64,000 nucleotides of DNA from Emticicia agri (GCF_004168285.1 NZ_SEWF01000001.1:62001-126000); one strand, 5' to 3'. Positions 36,086 through 44,143 are shown, counted from the first letter of the stretch. The notes: a model not told the origin generated them from the sequence alone. Translations and numbers: made by a program.

Positions 36086-37111
36086 TCAGTTCACATAATA
36101 TTCCAAAGCTCTTTTCATTTCTCCTTTTGATACTGCAATATCGTATAGACAACTACCTGCACCATTAATTAACGAAAAACGTATTTCTTTACCTTTATTT
36201 TTTTTGTCTTGCTGAGTGTGTTTGATAATTGCCTCAAAGTCATCAGCTTTCATCGACACCTTTCCGTACACCGAAAATATAAACTCTTCAATCTGGGCTA
36301 ATGTTTCCGCATTGATAAGTTTTCTTTCAAAAGATATATACGATTCAGAAAGCATTCCGGTTGCAATAGCTTCGCCATGAAGCAATCTTTTTTTTCCTTT
36401 ATCTAAAAAATAAGTCTCAATGGCATGCCCAAGCGTGTGGCCGAAGTTCAGAATCTTGCGTAAGCCTTTCTCAGTCGGGTCTTGTTCAACTACTTTTTTC
36501 TTGATTTCAACCGAGTGGGCAATCAAATTGGGGAAATCCTGCTGGTCTAAATCTTTCCTTCTGATTTTGTCCCATTTTTTACCATCCTGTATCAGACAAT
36601 GCTTAACTATCTCGGCAAACCCTGAACGTTTTTCTCTTTCTGAAAGTGTCTCTAAAAAAGCAGGGTCTATCAATACGGCTTTAGGCAAGGTAAAAACGCC
36701 TAAATGATTTTTCAATCCCTGAAAATCTATTCCTAACTTTCCTCCTACACTGGCATCTACCTGAGCCAGAAGTGTAGTCGGAATCTGAATAAAATCTATG
36801 CCTCTTTTATAAGTTGCGGCGCAAAAACCACCCATATCACCAATGACTCCACCGCCTAAATTAATCATCAAAGCATGGCGATCTAATTCAGCAGTAGTCA
36901 TAGCCGACCAGATTTGTTCGCAAGTGTTCAGATTCTTATACGCTTCGCCGTCTTTTACAGTAATCAGAATATGCTTGGGCAAAGAATTTTTGATGGAAGG
37001 ATAACAGAATTTTTTGGTGTTTGTATCAGCCAGAACTACAATTTGGGAATAGTCTTTCTGGCCCAGAAAATTCTGTAAACTTTCGGTAACCGGAGATATA
37101 ATAACAGACAT
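36086..37111 (-). CDS. aroB: 3-Dehydroquinate synthase
   Basis: 341 residues. It converts DAHP to 3-dehydroquinate, the second step of the shikimate pathway, in the cytoplasm, using NAD and a metal ion. NAD site GGGVIGDMGG (81-90 region), substrate and NAD segment IPTTLLAQVDASVGGK, metal ligands in GFAEIVKHCL (Glu), LNFGHTLGHAIE (His) and LHGEAIATG (His). The length is normal. A CAAAGGTA block at 37136-37143 is a good -7 box (TACCTTTG on the minus strand) for its own promoter. aroE lies about 5 kb away on the same strand. Confidence 0.96.
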   Translation of the reverse strand: MSVIISPVTESLQNFLGQKDYSQIVVLADTNTKKFCYPSIKNSLPKHILITVKDGEAYKNLNTCEQIWSAMTTAELDRHALMINLGGGVIGDMGGFCAATYKRGIDFIQIPTTLLAQVDASVGGKLGIDFQGLKNHLGVFTLPKAVLIDPAFLETLSEREKRSGFAEIVKHCLIQDGKKWDKIRRKDLDQQDFPNLIAHSVEIKKKVVEQDPTEKGLRKILNFGHTLGHAIETYFLDKGKKRLLHGEAIATGMLSESYISFERKLINAETLAQIEEFIFSVYGKVSMKADDFEAIIKHTQQDKKNKGKEIRFSLINGAGSCLYDIAVSKGEMKRALEYYVN

Positions 37112-37229
37112 TTTACCTTTGATTTGTTAAAAAACCAAAGGTAAGGAATGATTTAAAGATTTACCAATTTGCAGGATTGAGGGGAAATTTAAAAAATATA
37201 TGGTGGCAAAACATTATTTGGTAGAAATT

Positions 37230-37320
37230 GACCCCACTCCCTAAATCTCTCTCCCCAACAGTGGGGAGAGAGACTTTTACTGCCTTCCCCACTGTTGGGG
37301 AAGGGTTGGGGATGGGGTTT
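37230..37320. repeat. 91-bp CCCCACTGTTGGGG-type palindromic element
   Basis: Two strong hairpins stand side by side: CTCTCTCCCCA-acag-TGGGGAGAGAG (37247-37272) and CCTTCCCCA-ctgt-TGGGGAAGG (37283-37304). The outer parts ACCCCACTCC and GGATGGGGTTT also pair, so the whole is a large inverted repeat. It lies between the sigma-factor terminator and the aroB promoter. No coding potential is seen. Confidence 0.75.
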
Positions 37321-37372
37321 CTCCAAATATTATTTGGCACAAAAACTTTTAAATACCGTCAACCAAACAAAA

Positions 37373-37395
37373 AGCCCAAAATTAGATTTTGGGCT
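37373..37395 (-). terminator. Terminator of the ECF sigma operon
   Basis: AGCCCAAAAT (37373-37382) pairs with ATTTTGGGCT (37386-37395) with a 3-nt loop. The minus-strand stem is followed by TTTTTGTTTG. The stop codon of the small gene (37382-37384) lies inside the hairpin, so the last codons form part of the stem. Confidence 0.85.
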
Positions 37396-37624
37396 GGTAA
37401 TTTCTTGAAAAACTTAAAATTTTGTCGATCGCTTTATCTGAAGGCGAGAGTTGAATCTGGTCTAATCCTAATTTAATATCTGCACAATCAAGATAGAAGT
37501 CAAGCAATTCGCCATCATGAAGTAAGGTTTCTTCAATCAGTAAACTTTCTTGATTCGATGTCTCGTTATACAAATAGCGAATTACATCATCTTGCGTATT
37601 GGTAAAGGTTTGTATCATAAGCAT
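37382..37624 (-). CDS. Small acidic protein overlapping the sigma-factor gene, unknown function
   Basis: 80 residues, acidic, rich in Leu, Asp and Glu (TNTQDDVIRYLYNET, LLIEETLLHDGELLDFYLDC), ending in a basic piece SFSRNYQPKI. No membrane segment is seen, unlike classical anti-sigma factors. The start lies 38 bp inside the end of the sigma gene in another frame, which points to translational coupling. An ATG two codons later is an alternative. A soluble modulator of the sigma factor is possible, but nothing in the sequence proves it. Confidence 0.7.
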   Translation of the reverse strand: MLMIQTFTNTQDDVIRYLYNETSNQESLLIEETLLHDGELLDFYLDCADIKLGLDQIQLSPSDKAIDKILSFSRNYQPKI

Positions 37625-38192
37625 ATGCGGTTTTACTCATCATTTTTCTAAGGTTGATGAGAGCATAACGCATTCTACCTAACGCTGTGTTGATACTGAC
37701 CCCAGTAGCATCTGCTATTTCCTGAAAACTCATGTCGTCATAATGACGCATCACAAGCACTTCGCGCTGCTGGTCAGGAAGACGTTTTATCAAATCTCTT
37801 AAATGCTCGTGAGACTCTCTTTTGATTTGCATCGATTCAATAGAGTCTTCGGCAAACTCAAGTGTGTTAAACACGCTACTTCCGTCTTCAAACACTACGC
37901 TAGGGTAGCGTTTCTCTCTACGGAAAAAGTCAATTGCTAAATTGTGAGCTATTCGTAGTACCCAGGGAAGAAACTTACCTTCCTCGTTGTATTTACCTTC
38001 ACGTAAAACTTCTACAGCTTTTATAAAGGTATCCTGTAGCAAATCTTCAGCTACATATTGGTCTTTCACAACAAGGTAAATGGTAGTATAGACTTTTGAC
38101 TTATAACGCTGCACAAGTGTGGCAAAAGCCTTTTCATTACCGCGGATATACAATGATACCAGTTCACTATCGCTAACTTGGATTTTTCCCAT
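37587..38192 (-). CDS. ECF RNA polymerase sigma factor
   Basis: 201 residues. Region 2 (about 20-95) has FATLVQRYKSKVYTTIYLVV, YVAEDLLQDTFIKAVE and the promoter-melting piece WVLRIAHNLAIDFFRREKRY. Region 4 (about 135-185) has LPDQQREVLVMRHYDDMSFQ and the helix-turn-helix IADATGVSINTALGRMRYAL. It resembles the general-purpose RpoE-type ECF factors common in this phylum. A small protein overlaps its 3' end in place of a typical membrane anti-sigma factor. The promoter at 38278-38309 looks like a housekeeping one, so autoregulation is not obvious. Confidence 0.95.
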   Translation of the reverse strand: MGKIQVSDSELVSLYIRGNEKAFATLVQRYKSKVYTTIYLVVKDQYVAEDLLQDTFIKAVEVLREGKYNEEGKFLPWVLRIAHNLAIDFFRREKRYPSVVFEDGSSVFNTLEFAEDSIESMQIKRESHEHLRDLIKRLPDQQREVLVMRHYDDMSFQEIADATGVSINTALGRMRYALINLRKMMSKTAYAYDTNLYQYAR

Positions 38193-38538
38193 TTCTGTAT
38201 TTCAATTTAGTTAACGTAGAGCTTTATATCATATTGTATATTTTGGTTTTAAATTCAGAAGATTTTTTTTGAATGTTTAAAGATAGCAAATAAATACGAT
38301 TCCTGTCAAGTCTTTATAACAAAATTTTAGTTAATAATTTGTTAATAAACCAAATGATATTTCGGTTTTAGCGTTATATACGAAATAAAACCAAAAATTG
38401 TACCGTTTAATTTTGCTTAGTTTTATTACAATAAATAACTGAATATCAATACCTTATGCACGCATAACATAACATTGTTTTTTTTCGGTATAGTTTTTGC
38501 ACAAAGGTATTGTATCTATCAAAAAGTATAAACATAAA
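38193..38538. promoter_or_regulatory. A/T-rich divergent spacer between the sigma gene and the outer-membrane protein gene
   Basis: 346 bp without a gene. On the minus strand TTGACA (38304-38309) and TATCTTTA (38278-38285), 18 bp apart, form a good promoter for the sigma operon. Toward the plus strand TAGTTTTTG (38491-38499) could be the -7 box of the outer-membrane protein gene. A weak hairpin GGTTTTA...TAAAACC lies near 38365-38393. Nothing else is seen. Confidence 0.5.
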
Positions 38539-39885
38539 ATGTTACGATTGACTAACAACTTTTCCTTGAAGTTTCCTGAACCCTTTGAATCAGAAAATAA
38601 GGGTATGCAAACTGATGTTTTCGTACCGTCAGGATCGTTTGGTTTAAAGTCTGAAAAAAAACATTTGCTAAGCAAAATATCAATTGTACTTTTCTTAGTT
38701 CTATGTTTTTCAGCTACGCAATCTTTCGGACAAAGAGACCAGATAACTACGCAGGCCGGAGAAAAGATTCGTTGTCGGATTTTAGATGAAACTCCTACCC
38801 GATTTATTTATGCTTATGTGGCACCAAACGGAAAGGTTTTAAGAAATGAAATCTTTAAAAATTTAGTAACTGATTTTAAATACAATTTTTATCCCGAAGA
38901 CATTGTAACAAAAGGAAATAAGATTGTAACTAAACCAACTCAGGATAAAGAGCCTGAGAAGAATACAAACACTGCTAAAACTACTGATACTCAAAAAGCT
39001 ACTACTGATAAGCCTGCGACCAAAGTAGCCGAAAAAAAGGAAAAACCTGAAGAAAAAATAGCAGACAATCAACAAAAAACCCAACAGGAAGCGGTAAAGA
39101 ACGAAACGAAACCGCCTGTAAAAGACAAAGCAAAAGAGACAAAAAATCCGCCTGAAAAGAAAGAAGAAAAAACCGTAGCACAAAAAGAGGAAAAAACCGA
39201 TACACCTATGGCTGATAAAAAAGCCAAAAGCGAATATGATGATTATCTGAAGTTCAGAGTTGGGGTAAGAGGGGGCTTCGGAAACATGCTATCAAAAATC
39301 AATACTGAAGACCAATTTGGACTTTATCAAGAAAAATTACTCAGAGGGTGGACATGGGGTGCAGACTTTGCCTACTTCCCGACTGATAACTTCGGATTTG
39401 GTATTATGTTCAATAATTTTCAGAGTAAAAACAGTGCTGACAACATGAATTTCAAGTTTGTAAAAAATGGTGAAGTAATAGATACCTCTGGTAGTATTAC
39501 TAATAAACGTTCAGCAAAATTTGTTGGTCCGGTTTTCTATTTCCGCAGAAGTATTGACTTCAAGACTATGGTTATTTTAGGCTTGTCTCCCGGTGCTTAT
39601 TTCTATAACGACAAGGGCACTTATAATGGGGTTACCATTCCATACAAAGGCTGGGATTTTGGTGGAGCAGCCACACTGGGTATAGATTTTCTGCTTGGGA
39701 ATGATATTACAGGCAGAGATATTATTTTAAGCCTTGAAGCAGGCTATAATTATGGCAAAATAAAATCAATGAATTTTAGTGATGGCAAAGGAGTAGTCAG
39801 TCTGGCGAACCCTGTTGATTTAAGCAGAGTAGACTTTACGATAGGCTTGCGATTCACCCGTTATCCCAGGTATTTCCGTAACTAA
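38539..39885 (+). CDS. Outer-membrane beta-barrel protein with long charged linker
   Basis: 448 residues from the first ATG. A longer frame begins at a TTG at 38497, but that codon overlaps the probable -7 box. A hydrophobic signal, SKISIVLFLVLCFSATQSFG, lies unusually far in (about residues 45-65). It is followed by a small domain (QITTQAGEKIRCRILDETPT), a Lys/Glu/Thr/Pro-rich stretch of about 100 residues and a C-terminal porin-like barrel of about 210 residues (VGVRGGFGNM, WTWGADFAYFP, GLSPGAYFY), ending in alternating aromatic strands. The true start may therefore be further in, for example the ATG at 38605. The linker may cross the periplasm to the cell wall (inference). Confidence 0.8.
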   Translation: MLRLTNNFSLKFPEPFESENKGMQTDVFVPSGSFGLKSEKKHLLSKISIVLFLVLCFSATQSFGQRDQITTQAGEKIRCRILDETPTRFIYAYVAPNGKVLRNEIFKNLVTDFKYNFYPEDIVTKGNKIVTKPTQDKEPEKNTNTAKTTDTQKATTDKPATKVAEKKEKPEEKIADNQQKTQQEAVKNETKPPVKDKAKETKNPPEKKEEKTVAQKEEKTDTPMADKKAKSEYDDYLKFRVGVRGGFGNMLSKINTEDQFGLYQEKLLRGWTWGADFAYFPTDNFGFGIMFNNFQSKNSADNMNFKFVKNGEVIDTSGSITNKRSAKFVGPVFYFRRSIDFKTMVILGLSPGAYFYNDKGTYNGVTIPYKGWDFGGAATLGIDFLLGNDITGRDIILSLEAGYNYGKIKSMNFSDGKGVVSLANPVDLSRVDFTIGLRFTRYPRYFRN

Positions 39886-39906
39886 TGATATAGCGCATAT
39901 TGATTG

Positions 39907-39935
39907 AAAAAGCCTGATGAATCTCAGGCTTTTTT
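39907..39935 (+). terminator. Terminator after the outer-membrane protein gene
   Basis: AAAAAGCCTGA (39907-39917) pairs with TCAGGCTTTTT (39924-39935 region) around a 6-nt loop and ends in a T run. It is 22 bp after the stop. Confidence 0.88.
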
Positions 39936-39947
39936 ATTAGTAACCGA

Positions 39948-40067
39948 TTATTTTTTCAACCAATCATCAAGTACTTGTCTGATATTGGCATCTGACGGGC
40001 GGGGAGCATTTATGTTATGAATAAAGAGAAGAATTTGATACTTTAGGGTTATAATATCTCTTTCAAT
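39948..40067 (-). pseudogene. Possible C-terminal gene remnant
   Basis: On the minus strand an open stretch of about 39 codons ends INAPRPSDANIRQVLDDWLK and then a stop at 39948-39950. The composition looks protein-like, but there is no ATG, GTG or TTG start, and the frame is closed upstream by a stop inside the nucleotidase gene. It could be the remnant of a lost gene or chance. I do not recognise a family. Confidence 0.25.
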
Positions 40068-40741
40068 TCTATTAGTTTCTTAATCTCAAAAGTAGGTTTT
40101 TGCATAGCTACAAAACTATCAGGATTATAAAATACCGAATCCATCTGTGCATTAATCGCACCCATAATATCAGCGTCAAAATTATCTCCAATCATGATAC
40201 TCTCTGAGAGCCTTGCATTAGCTACCTGAATGGCATAATCGAAAATTCTTTTGTCAGGCTTTCGGGCTTCGGCTCTTTCATTGGTAATTACTTCTTTAAA
40301 GTAATGCCCGATTTTAGAACTGTTTATTTTTCTTGCCTGCACATCCTGCCAGCCATTACTGATAATGTGTAATTCGTAATGAGGGGCTAAAAAATCAAGG
40401 ATTTCAATAGCTCCCTCTATTAAGTGTGATTTCTGTGGAAGCAACTCCAAAAAAGCCTCGTTCAGCTGTAAACCCAGTGTTTCGTCTGCTTCTACCCCTA
40501 AATTAACCAACGTATCTCTGAACCGACTACGGCGGAGTTCTTCGTGCGTAATCTGATTACTTTCAAGCAATGACCAATACCGCCTGTTGACTACAGAAAA
40601 TTCCTGCTGAAATGCACTTAATTCAGACAGATTCCAGTTATGAAGACTAAAAGCCTGATACAAATCTGCTAAAGATTCTTTTGAATTTTTCTCAAAATCC
40701 CATAGCGTATGGTCAAGGTCAAAAAAGAGATGCTTATACAT
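40049..40741 (-). CDS. yjjG: HAD-superfamily nucleotidase, YjjG type
   Basis: 230 residues. HAD motif I FFDLDHTLWDF (DxD nucleophile at 8 and 10), a helical cap of about 80 residues, motif II HIISNGWQ, a lysine in EARKPDKRIF and motif IV MIGDNFDADIMGA. The order and the DHTLWDF variant fit YjjG-type pyrimidine 5'-nucleotidases, which hydrolyse damaged or non-canonical nucleoside monophosphates. The stop is followed by an unexplained possible coding remnant. The ferredoxin-like gene lies 18 bp upstream, so they may be co-transcribed. Confidence 0.9.
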   Translation of the reverse strand: MYKHLFFDLDHTLWDFEKNSKESLADLYQAFSLHNWNLSELSAFQQEFSVVNRRYWSLLESNQITHEELRRSRFRDTLVNLGVEADETLGLQLNEAFLELLPQKSHLIEGAIEILDFLAPHYELHIISNGWQDVQARKINSSKIGHYFKEVITNERAEARKPDKRIFDYAIQVANARLSESIMIGDNFDADIMGAINAQMDSVFYNPDSFVAMQKPTFEIKKLIELKEIL

Positions 40742-40759
40742 AAAAGAGTTATTCCCGGC

Positions 40760-41077
40760 TTAGGCTCTTGCAGGGAATTGAAGTTTTAATCTGTCAACAG
40801 GTTGGTCATTTACTAAATGACTTTCTACAATTTCTTCTACATCTGATACCTGCACTTTGCCATACCATACGCCTTCAGGATATACTACTACCGATGGTCC
40901 AAAAGCACAGGTATCCAGACAACCTGATTTCTGTGCTCTGATATCAAGGTGCAATCCTTTTTCTTTGATAGAGGCTTTAAACGCTTCTACCAATTCCATT
41001 CCGTGCACACTACCACATGATTTCTTAGGTGCTTCTTTATCGTTTGTACAAACAAATACGTGTTTCTTAAATTTCAT
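40760..41077 (-). CDS. Thioredoxin-like [2Fe-2S] ferredoxin
   Basis: 105 residues. It fits the thioredoxin-like 2Fe-2S group: cysteines in FVCTND (10), KKSCGS (20), SGCLDTC (53 and 57), with the fold pattern FGPSVVVYPEGVWYG following. Such proteins carry electrons or store a cluster; the partner is unknown. A TACCTTTG -7 box for its promoter (41105-41112) lies inside the terminator hairpin of the gene upstream. It probably forms an operon with the nucleotidase gene. Confidence 0.9.
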   Translation of the reverse strand: MKFKKHVFVCTNDKEAPKKSCGSVHGMELVEAFKASIKEKGLHLDIRAQKSGCLDTCAFGPSVVVYPEGVWYGKVQVSDVEEIVESHLVNDQPVDRLKLQFPARA

Positions 41078-41098
41078 AATCTGTCGTTAAAATAATAA

Positions 41099-41129
41099 AC
41101 GCCACAAAGGTACAAAAACTTTGTGGCGT
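41099..41129 (-). terminator. Terminator after the 41161 gene, overlapping a promoter box
   Basis: ACGCCACAAAG (41099-41109) pairs with CTTTGTGGCGT (41119-41129); loop of 9 nt; the minus strand continues TTATTATTTT. The loop and one arm contain TACCTTTG (41105-41112), the probable -7 box of the ferredoxin gene. Confidence 0.8.
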
Positions 41130-41160
41130 CTGTTGTATATAATCTATGTTCTTTCTATGA

Positions 41161-41598
41161 TCAGAACCAACCGAATGGATTCCAGATACCACCTATACCC
41201 CAGAGTATAGTAGCAATAATACAACCCCAAAGTGCCTGACGAACCTGATCTTTGTCGTTATCGGTAATGAAATATACCAGACCTAAACCCACAATTCCCA
41301 AACAACAACCCCACCAGAAACCACCTACAATAGGCATTTCTTTAGTAGGCGAAAAATTCGTCTCAGTTGTAGCAATTAATTCAAATCCTTCTAATAACTC
41401 AGGGTTTGTTTTCTTAACAGTCTCTAAAGTAGCTTTGGGGTGCGATACCAGAAATTGTTCCAATTTCTCAATTTTAGCAAATTCGTTATCAACAGTTTGC
41501 TCTTTGTATTCCAAATCAGCAGCAGAAGAGGTAGCCGCAAAACCCGAAATAGTTGCACAAAAAAGAAAGATTAGCAGAAGATTCCATTTTGTTTTCAT
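41161..41598 (-). CDS. Small membrane protein with signal peptide, unknown function
   Basis: 145 residues. A signal peptide MKTKWNLLLIFLFCATISGFA (about 1-21) is followed by a charged, helical segment (about 30-75: EYKEQTVDNEFAKIEKLEQF) and two membrane helices near the C-terminus (about 90-112 and 120-138: WWGCCLGIVGLGLVYFITD, WGCIIATILWGIGGIW). A TM2-like arrangement, but without the family motif I would need to name it. It is a single gene with its own terminator, downstream of a palindromic element that occupies its promoter region. Confidence 0.75.
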   Translation of the reverse strand: MKTKWNLLLIFLFCATISGFAATSSAADLEYKEQTVDNEFAKIEKLEQFLVSHPKATLETVKKTNPELLEGFELIATTETNFSPTKEMPIVGGFWWGCCLGIVGLGLVYFITDNDKDQVRQALWGCIIATILWGIGGIWNPFGWF

Positions 41599-41625
41599 TG
41601 TGGAGGAAGTTTAAGATTAATAATT

Positions 41626-41793
41626 AAATTGTGGTGCGAACTTCCAGTTCGCAATAGGTAATATATACTATTTTTCAGTATATCATTTTCAACGATAAGA
41701 GAGGTTTTGGAATATATCTATTTTTTTTAGCTGAACTACTTTAAAGTAACCTATATGATAGCCACTACGAACTGAAAGTTCGCAACAAAATTT
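41626..41793. repeat. 168-bp palindromic element with GTTCG hairpins at each end
   Basis: The outer arms AAATTGTGGTGCGAAC (41626-41641) and GTTCGCAACAAAATTT (41778-41793) match at 13 of 16 positions. Each end is also a small hairpin: TGCGAAC-ttcca-GTTCGCA (41635-41653) and CGAACT-gaa-AGTTCG (41768-41782). A third hairpin, ATATACT...AGTATAT, is at 41663-41683. The element lies in the 274-bp spacer between aroE and the small membrane protein gene; the rest of that spacer shows nothing. Confidence 0.7.
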
Positions 41794-41872
41794 AGCTATT
41801 CATTCACCTTCATTGAATATAAGATGATTTTTCCGGAAAAATGGTTGCTTGCAAAAAAGACAATATCGCCTT

Positions 41873-42610
41873 TTATAAATTCCAGATTTCCCAGGCTTTT
41901 TCGGCTTGCAGATGAAGCATTTTCAATCCATTATGTGTTTTAGCTCCTTGCTCCTCTCCTTTTTGTAAAAAGAGCGTTTGCACCGGGTTATACACTAAAT
42001 CATATAAATAATGATTAGGCGTCAGTTGCTCATACGGAATATCAGGACATAGGTCTGATTTAGGGTAAGTACCCACAGGTGAAGAATTAATGATGAGTTG
42101 ATAATTCCCGATTTCGGCAGGTAAATCTTCATAACCCAATGTATCGGCAGATTTTGTACGAGAAACTATTTTATAAGGGATTGATAAATCGTTGAGGGCA
42201 GCTATTACCGCTTTGGCAGCTCCACCATTTCCTAACACAAGGGCTTTGAGTGCCACATCGGCGGGGATAAATTCCTCTAGAGAAGTTTTAAAACCATAAT
42301 AATCAGAATTATAGCCTATCAGTTTGCCTCCCTCGCTTATCTTAATCACATTTACGGCGCCTACTTTTTCGGCAGAAGCATCTAAACCATCTAAAAAAGG
42401 CATAACCGCCTGCTTGTGTGGAATGGTAACATTAAGCCCTCTTAAATCGGATTGACTCTTGATTAATTGAGGAAAAGTCTGAATATCTGCTATCTCAAAT
42501 AATTCATAGGCATTGTTGTCAGCAATGCCCATCTGCTCAAATTTTTCGGTAAAATATTTTTTTGAAAACGAATGACCCAGAGGGTAGCCAATCAGTCCGT
42601 AGATATTCAT
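41873..42610 (-). CDS. aroE: Shikimate dehydrogenase
   Basis: 245 residues. NADPH-dependent reduction of 3-dehydroshikimate to shikimate in the cytoplasm. Substrate site YGLIGYPLGHSFSKKYF at the start, catalytic lysine in NVTIPHKQAV (Lys near 66), NSDYYGF, the nucleotide loop LGNGGAAKAV and the closing NGLKMLHLQAEKAWEIW. Slightly shorter than E. coli AroE. Its start overlaps the DedA stop by 4 bp (ATGA), so translation is coupled. Confidence 0.96.
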   Translation of the reverse strand: MNIYGLIGYPLGHSFSKKYFTEKFEQMGIADNNAYELFEIADIQTFPQLIKSQSDLRGLNVTIPHKQAVMPFLDGLDASAEKVGAVNVIKISEGGKLIGYNSDYYGFKTSLEEFIPADVALKALVLGNGGAAKAVIAALNDLSIPYKIVSRTKSADTLGYEDLPAEIGNYQLIINSSPVGTYPKSDLCPDIPYEQLTPNHYLYDLVYNPVQTLFLQKGEEQGAKTHNGLKMLHLQAEKAWEIWNL

Positions 42611-43254
42611 TTCTTAGTAAAAAATTTGGCTTTGATAATGGCCCATATCATAGGAGCAATGGAAATAAAAACGATTGTTAAAACAACCTTTTCAAAATTC
42701 TGTTTTACCCACTGATTAGACCCTAAGAAGTAGCCTAAAAGCGTAATACTTACTACCCACAAAATAGCCCCTAAAATACAATACATAATGTATTTAGGAT
42801 ATTTCATGCTGCCTGCACCTGCTACAAATGGAGCTATGGTTCGCACAATAGGCATAAAACGGGCTAAAATAACCGTTTTTCCACCGTTTTTCTCATAAAA
42901 CTCTTCAGTCTGTGTAATATACGAGCGTTTGAGGAAAAGTATTTTTTCTCTTGATTTGATATAATTACTGAAGTTTTTTCCGATAAAATAATTGACGTTA
43001 TCGCCTAATAAAGCTGCTAAAATAAGCAGAGGAATCATGATAGTAATATCTAATTTCCCTGTTGAAGAAGCTAATAAACCTGCCGCAAAAAGCAGAGAGT
43101 CGCCGGGTAATAATGGCATAACAATCAACCCTGTTTCTACAAAAATTATCAGAAACAATATACCGTAAGTCAACGTATCGTATTTATCAAGAAAACCCTG
43201 TAGCGTAAGCAAAGGGTCTTTGAGCAGGTCTATCAAAAAATGTATAATTTCCAT
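42607..43254 (-). CDS. DedA-family membrane protein
   Basis: 215 residues with about five hydrophobic segments. Family motifs are FVETGLIVMPLLPGDSLLF near the start and the conserved arginine stretch ARFMPIVRTIAPFVAG near 135, with GAILWVVSITLLGYFLG after it. DedA proteins are inner-membrane transporters tied to lipid carrier recycling and membrane potential; which substrate applies here is not visible. Coupled to aroE by a 4-bp overlap, although no functional link is known. Confidence 0.93.
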   Translation of the reverse strand: MEIIHFLIDLLKDPLLTLQGFLDKYDTLTYGILFLIIFVETGLIVMPLLPGDSLLFAAGLLASSTGKLDITIMIPLLILAALLGDNVNYFIGKNFSNYIKSREKILFLKRSYITQTEEFYEKNGGKTVILARFMPIVRTIAPFVAGAGSMKYPKYIMYCILGAILWVVSITLLGYFLGSNQWVKQNFEKVVLTIVFISIAPMIWAIIKAKFFTKK

Positions 43255-43318
43255 AAAAGTCTTTTTCCCGACCGAAATTCAGGAGGGATTTGTGTTTGGT
43301 TTGTGTATTGAAAAGTAT

Positions 43319-44143
43319 CTATTCGTCCTGCGAAATTCTTCTGTCACTACTATACTTGCCTAATTTGAAGCGTTTTTTTGCTTTTTCGGTCAGGAAAGTA
43401 CCAAAGGTATCCCCTCTTAGTCCTAAGCGAATGGTTTCTAACGGAATCACTTCGTTAGGTGCAATGTTTCCTACATTTACGTTTGCCCCAACCAGTTTTA
43501 CAAAATATACCTGCTGTGATTTTTGCGGAGCCTCCCATATAATTTTTTCAGCCGGAATAGCATGAATAATTTCATCAACCAAACCCTGGCGCACCTCTCC
43601 ACTACTACGAAACAAACCCACATTACCCCCCTCACGTGCTTCACCAATTACCTTCCATGCACCTGCGTTCAGTTCGGCCTGCATCATTTCAATCCATTTA
43701 TAAGGCGCAAATATCTTTTCTGCATCTTTTGAACCTACCTCCGACAATACTTTTGCACGGCTTGCCAGACGGGCAATGTAGCCACATTTTTCGTCGTGAG
43801 GAATCTCGATAGAACCATCTGAAACTTCACAATATTCTAAGTCATAATCATCTAATACTTTCAGATAATCTTCAAATTGGTCTCGTACCACAAAAGCCTC
43901 AAAAAGAGTACCGCCAAAATATACTGGTATGCCGGCATCTTTGTAAACTTTTAATTTATCTTTCAGATTAGGGGTTACGAAGGAAGTTGCCCAGCCCAGT
44001 TTTACGATGTCAATGTGTGGTGCAGAAATAGATAGCATATCTTCTACTTCTCTGATGCTCAAGCCTTTATCCATTACCATCGTTAGACCTGACTCCCGGG
44101 GTTTACCTGTACGTTTAGGAACTTGACTTAGGTTATAATTCAT
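43319..44143 (-). CDS. comA: Phosphosulfolactate synthase
   Basis: 274 residues. The family joins sulfite to phosphoenolpyruvate to give (R)-phosphosulfolactate. Visible motifs: a glycine- and lysine-rich start (RTGKPRESGLTMVMDKGLS), VKLGWATSF, PVYFGGTLFEAF, EVSDGSIEIP and the late EAREGGNVGLFRSSGEVR, consistent with a TIM-barrel enzyme of the ComA family (the coenzyme M pathway in archaea, not the competence regulator). In this phylum the product may feed sulfonate or sulfonolipid synthesis (inference). A CAAATGTA block (TACATTTG on the minus strand, 44164-44171) gives a -7 box 14 nt from the predicted transcript start to the ATG. Confidence 0.9.
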   Translation of the reverse strand: MNYNLSQVPKRTGKPRESGLTMVMDKGLSIREVEDMLSISAPHIDIVKLGWATSFVTPNLKDKLKVYKDAGIPVYFGGTLFEAFVVRDQFEDYLKVLDDYDLEYCEVSDGSIEIPHDEKCGYIARLASRAKVLSEVGSKDAEKIFAPYKWIEMMQAELNAGAWKVIGEAREGGNVGLFRSSGEVRQGLVDEIIHAIPAEKIIWEAPQKSQQVYFVKLVGANVNVGNIAPNEVIPLETIRLGLRGDTFGTFLTEKAKKRFKLGKYSSDRRISQDE

